Notes under the pieces: generated by a model | Databases searched by the model: none | Seen by the model: only the letters and a program-made list of their open reading frames with translations | Told to the model about the DNA's origin: nothing | Part shown: positions 6,401-8,977 of the stretch, in pieces | Layout: each line of letters begins with the position of its first letter | Position numbering within the stretch: position 1 is the first letter of the stretch | Translations under genes and position numbers: made by a program | Source: Gemmatimonadota bacterium | GTDB lineage: Bacteria > Latescibacterota > UBA2968 > UBA8231 | Assembly (NCBI GenBank): GCA_026706505.1 | Contig: JAPOYQ010000515.1 | Span: 1 to 8,977, forward strand | DNA: 8,977 bases | Reading direction: 5' to 3'

Positions 6401-8752
6401 ATGCTGGGAATAGCTATATCCGCCGTTCTGTTCATGGGCCTAGTGCTGCCGACGCATGCCCAAATTGAAAAGAGCGACCTCTACATCGGTCTATTGCTCG
6501 ATTTTGGGCCCGAGGCAACCGATGCAGGGAGTGAGTTGGCGCTCCTGCAGGAGGAAATCCACAAGGTGTTAGGGGTTGATAAGTCAGTCCATTTCCTTCC
6601 CGAGCATATGCGTTTCTCCGCTGAGCATGAGGACTATCTATCCCTAGCCAACGATCCCGCGGTCGATCTGATCATTGCCGCTGGGCCGGCCAGTGCCGCG
6701 ATGTTGGCAGCCCAAGGTGCCTTGCCCAAACCGACGATCGCCGTGGGGATACTGGACGTGGAATTACAGCAGATGCCCCTCGTCGAGCCTGGCGTCTCCG
6801 GAGTGCACAATTTTACCTACGTCCTCAGTACCCACTCGATCCAAAAGGACTTAGCGGCGTTCCACCGCATCCATCCCTTTTCGCATCTGGCCGTCATCAT
6901 CAGTGAAAACCTGAAAGGCAGGCTGGATTTCGAGGGTTTCTTCGAACGCCTTGCAGCGCCTTACGAGTCCCAGGTGGAGTTGGTCTTTTGGGGAGAGGAA
7001 GCGTCTCTCCCGACACTGCGCGAAGCAGTTGACGCGGTCTATCTGGCGGTGGTTTTCGAGCGCTCACTTGAGGAGGTCGGCCTACTGGCCGAGGCTCTCG
7101 CCGAGCGCAAGCTGCCTTCCTTTGCCATGAGCCGCTCTTATGTGGATGCGGGAATAATGGCTTGTATCGGCGACGAGAGCGGCCGAGACCAGATTTTCCG
7201 CAAGCTGGCCCTGATCGTCGAGGGAGTCGCGCTGGGCGAGGAACTGGCGGCGATGCCCGTGCGGCACAATCTCGACGAGCAATGGGTGCTGAATGCCGCA
7301 ACAATCCGCCGGATCGGTTTCGACCTCTCGTTTGAAGCGCTGTTTTCCGCCCGCTTCCTCAAAGCCGACGAGCCCATTAGCGATCAACGCTTGAGCTTGC
7401 AGGAGATTATCGCCGAAGGCTTGCAGAGCAACCTCGACCTGCGCATTGAAAAGCGCAATGTCGATTTGGCCGGCCAAGATATGCGCCGGGCCAAGTCGTC
7501 CCTCTTGCCCACTGTAGAAACCTCGACCACCCTGTTGCAGATCGACCCAGATGTCGCCGAGCGCGCTTTTGGTCAACAGCCCGAGCGCACCGGCGCGGGT
7601 ACAGGTACCGTGCAACAGGTACTATTTTCCGAGCAGGTCTTCGCCAACGTCAAAATCCAGCAGTACCTAGCCGAGGCCGCTCGCCATCGCACCGACTTGG
7701 TCGCGCTCGACGTGGTGCTGAACTTGGCGACGGCCTATTTCAATATCCTGCTGGCCAAGACCGGGGGACGCATTCAAGATGAGAATCTCGAGGTTTCGCG
7801 TCGCAATCTGAAGATTGCCCGCACTAGAAATGCCGTCGGCTATGCTGGCGTGGCCGACGTATTCCGCTGGGAGAGCGAAGTGGCTCGGGCCACCCAAGCC
7901 TCGATTGAGGCTTTCAACAACCTCTACCTAGCCAAAGTGCAACTCAACCGCTTGCTCAATCGGACGGATATCGGCGAGGAGTTCGAGGTGGAGGATGCCC
8001 GGCTCTCCGACGAACTTTTTGGCCGCTTTGACCCGGCCCGCATCGGTCCTCTGATTGATCGGGCCGGCGATGTGGAGATTCTGACCGACTTTCTCGTCGC
8101 AGAGGCCCTACAAAACATGCCTTCGCTCAAGCAGCTAGCGGCCAATATAAAAGCAGCCGAACGCCAACAGCAGATGAACCGCCGGCTGTACTACCTGCCT
8201 ACAGTGGCTTTGCGCGGACAGGCCGACTACACCTTCTGGCGCGCTGGCAAGGGAATGCCGCCGGCCTCCCCCGATCCTGTCAATAGCACTTGGAACTTGG
8301 CCCTCCACTTCACCTATCCCCTCTTTCAGGCCAACCAGCGCAAGATCGCCATCGACCAAACCGCGATTCAGCAGCAGCAACTCCGCCTCCAAGAGGAGAG
8401 TTTGCGCCAGCAGCTCTCCCAGGCCGTCCGGGTGCGGATGACGAACCTAGTGTCCAGGCGCACCAACATACACTTTGCCGAGGTGGCGGCTGCAAGTGCG
8501 CAAAAGAACTTTGAACTGGTGCAGGACGCTTACCAGAAGGGCCAACTGGCAATCACCCAACTGGTGGATGCCCAACGCGCCGCCCTTTCCGCCCGTCAGG
8601 CCGAGGCCGGAGCCGTCTATGAATACTTGGTCAGCTATCTGCAGTTGGAAAACAGCATCGGAGGCTACACCATGTTCATGTCTTCAGAGGAGCAGGAGGC
8701 CTTTGTCGAGCGCTTGACGGCCTTCTTCGCCAAAAGAAAGAATGCACCATGA
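6401..8752 (+). CDS. Fusion of ABC_sub_bind-type periplasmic ligand-binding domain with TolC-family outer-membrane efflux channel
   Basis: With this start the protein has 783 residues, against about 420-480 for ordinary TolC-type channels. Residues 1-20 are a hydrophobic export signal ending THA before Gln21, though it lacks a clear positive n-region. Residues about 25-320 resemble the periplasmic ABC_sub_bind family (PF04392): AAGPASAAMLAA (93-104), the hinge-like TIAVGILDVE (112-121), and a C-terminal lobe ending VLNAATIRRIGFDLSFEAL (296-314), the family's typical last strand-helix. Residues about 330-755 are an outer membrane efflux protein with the internal duplication seen in TolC: LLPTV (368-372) and YLPTV (598-602) follow matching helices, and YQKGQLAITQLVDAQRA (711-727) is the classic second-repeat helix. 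An in-frame TTG at 6371 would add 10 residues but lacks a binding site; ATG 6401 has GGAG/GTGGA upstream. The stop overlaps the adaptor start as ATGA. The channel role is well supported; the ligand is unknown. Confidence 0.85.
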   Translation: MLGIAISAVLFMGLVLPTHAQIEKSDLYIGLLLDFGPEATDAGSELALLQEEIHKVLGVDKSVHFLPEHMRFSAEHEDYLSLANDPAVDLIIAAGPASAAMLAAQGALPKPTIAVGILDVELQQMPLVEPGVSGVHNFTYVLSTHSIQKDLAAFHRIHPFSHLAVIISENLKGRLDFEGFFERLAAPYESQVELVFWGEEASLPTLREAVDAVYLAVVFERSLEEVGLLAEALAERKLPSFAMSRSYVDAGIMACIGDESGRDQIFRKLALIVEGVALGEELAAMPVRHNLDEQWVLNAATIRRIGFDLSFEALFSARFLKADEPISDQRLSLQEIIAEGLQSNLDLRIEKRNVDLAGQDMRRAKSSLLPTVETSTTLLQIDPDVAERAFGQQPERTGAGTGTVQQVLFSEQVFANVKIQQYLAEAARHRTDLVALDVVLNLATAYFNILLAKTGGRIQDENLEVSRRNLKIARTRNAVGYAGVADVFRWESEVARATQASIEAFNNLYLAKVQLNRLLNRTDIGEEFEVEDARLSDELFGRFDPARIGPLIDRAGDVEILTDFLVAEALQNMPSLKQLAANIKAAERQQQMNRRLYYLPTVALRGQADYTFWRAGKGMPPASPDPVNSTWNLALHFTYPLFQANQRKIAIDQTAIQQQQLRLQEESLRQQLSQAVRVRMTNLVSRRTNIHFAEVAAASAQKNFELVQDAYQKGQLAITQLVDAQRAALSARQAEAGAVYEYLVSYLQLENSIGGYTMFMSSEEQEAFVERLTAFFAKRKNAP

Positions 8753-8977
8753 AGCGAGGTATCATGCCAAAGCGGAATCTCGAAGCGGCCGGGGTTTTTC
8801 TAGCGGCGATGAGCCTGTGGGTTGGCTGCGGCAGCGAACCACAGGTTGCCGAACCCATTCGCCCGGTAAAATACGCCGAAGTCCGTCCCGCTAGCGCCGT
8901 CCAGAGCCAGCGTTTTGCCGGCACTGCCAAAGCTGGCATCGAAGCCAAGCTCAGCTTCAGAACGGGTGGGCTTATCG
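8749..8977 (+). CDS. RND-type efflux periplasmic adaptor (membrane fusion lipoprotein), 5' part only
   Basis: Only the first 76 residues lie in the window. The opening has basic residues (Lys2, Arg3, Lys8, Arg9), a hydrophobic stretch GVFLAAMSLWVG (15-26) and Cys27, giving a lipoprotein signal; the Trp at the position three before the cysteine is atypical for a lipobox. It continues with IRPVKYAEVRP (37-47) and QRFAGTAKAGIEAKLSFRTGG (54-74), the pattern seen at the start of RND membrane fusion proteins, where the first beta-barrel strand leads into the lipoyl-like domain. Such adaptors link an inner-membrane pump to a TolC-type channel. The ATG at 8749 overlaps the preceding stop by four bases (ATGA), indicating translational coupling; an alternative ATG at 8764 has GAGGT about 4 bases before it and would drop five residues. 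The inner-membrane transporter should follow beyond the window. Confidence 0.82.
   Translation, partial: MKRGIMPKRNLEAAGVFLAAMSLWVGCGSEPQVAEPIRPVKYAEVRPASAVQSQRFAGTAKAGIEAKLSFRTGGLI

Overview
The window is GC-rich, densely coding bacterial DNA with very short intergenic gaps. A signal-peptide-bearing TolC-type outer-membrane channel followed by a lipoprotein-type periplasmic adaptor points to a Gram-negative (diderm) organism. GTG starts are used as well as ATG. The mix of sugar-active proteins resembles that of uncultivated environmental or host-associated lineages, but the sequence alone does not fix the taxon.

Layout. (1) 116-922, plus strand: an alpha/beta hydrolase with an intact Ser-Asp-His set. 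(2) 4674-916, minus strand: a tightly spaced three-gene unit, read in the order beta-propeller lactonase (6-phosphogluconolactonase-like), a three-domain protein with a carbohydrate-binding-like front and a sialidase-like Asp-box propeller, and a MOSC-domain protein. Its last gene converges on the hydrolase, and the two stop codons overlap. (3) 4772-6340, plus strand: a TIM-barrel glycoside-hydrolase-like protein, divergent from the lactonase across a gap of about 100 bases. (4) 6401-8977, plus strand: an efflux unit made of a substrate-binding-protein/TolC fusion and a translationally coupled RND-type membrane fusion lipoprotein that runs off the window. The inner-membrane pump would be expected just downstream.

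The lactonase, the sialidase-like protein and the barrel protein look like parts of a carbohydrate-processing locus. None has a visible signal peptide, so the work is probably cytoplasmic, on imported sugars or sugar lactones; this is inference. The most unusual element is the outer-membrane channel at 6401-8752. It carries a complete periplasmic ligand-binding module of the ABC_sub_bind (PF04392) type at its N-terminus, which suggests an exporter whose channel subunit itself binds a ligand. No RNA genes, mobile elements, CRISPR arrays or convincing terminators were seen.
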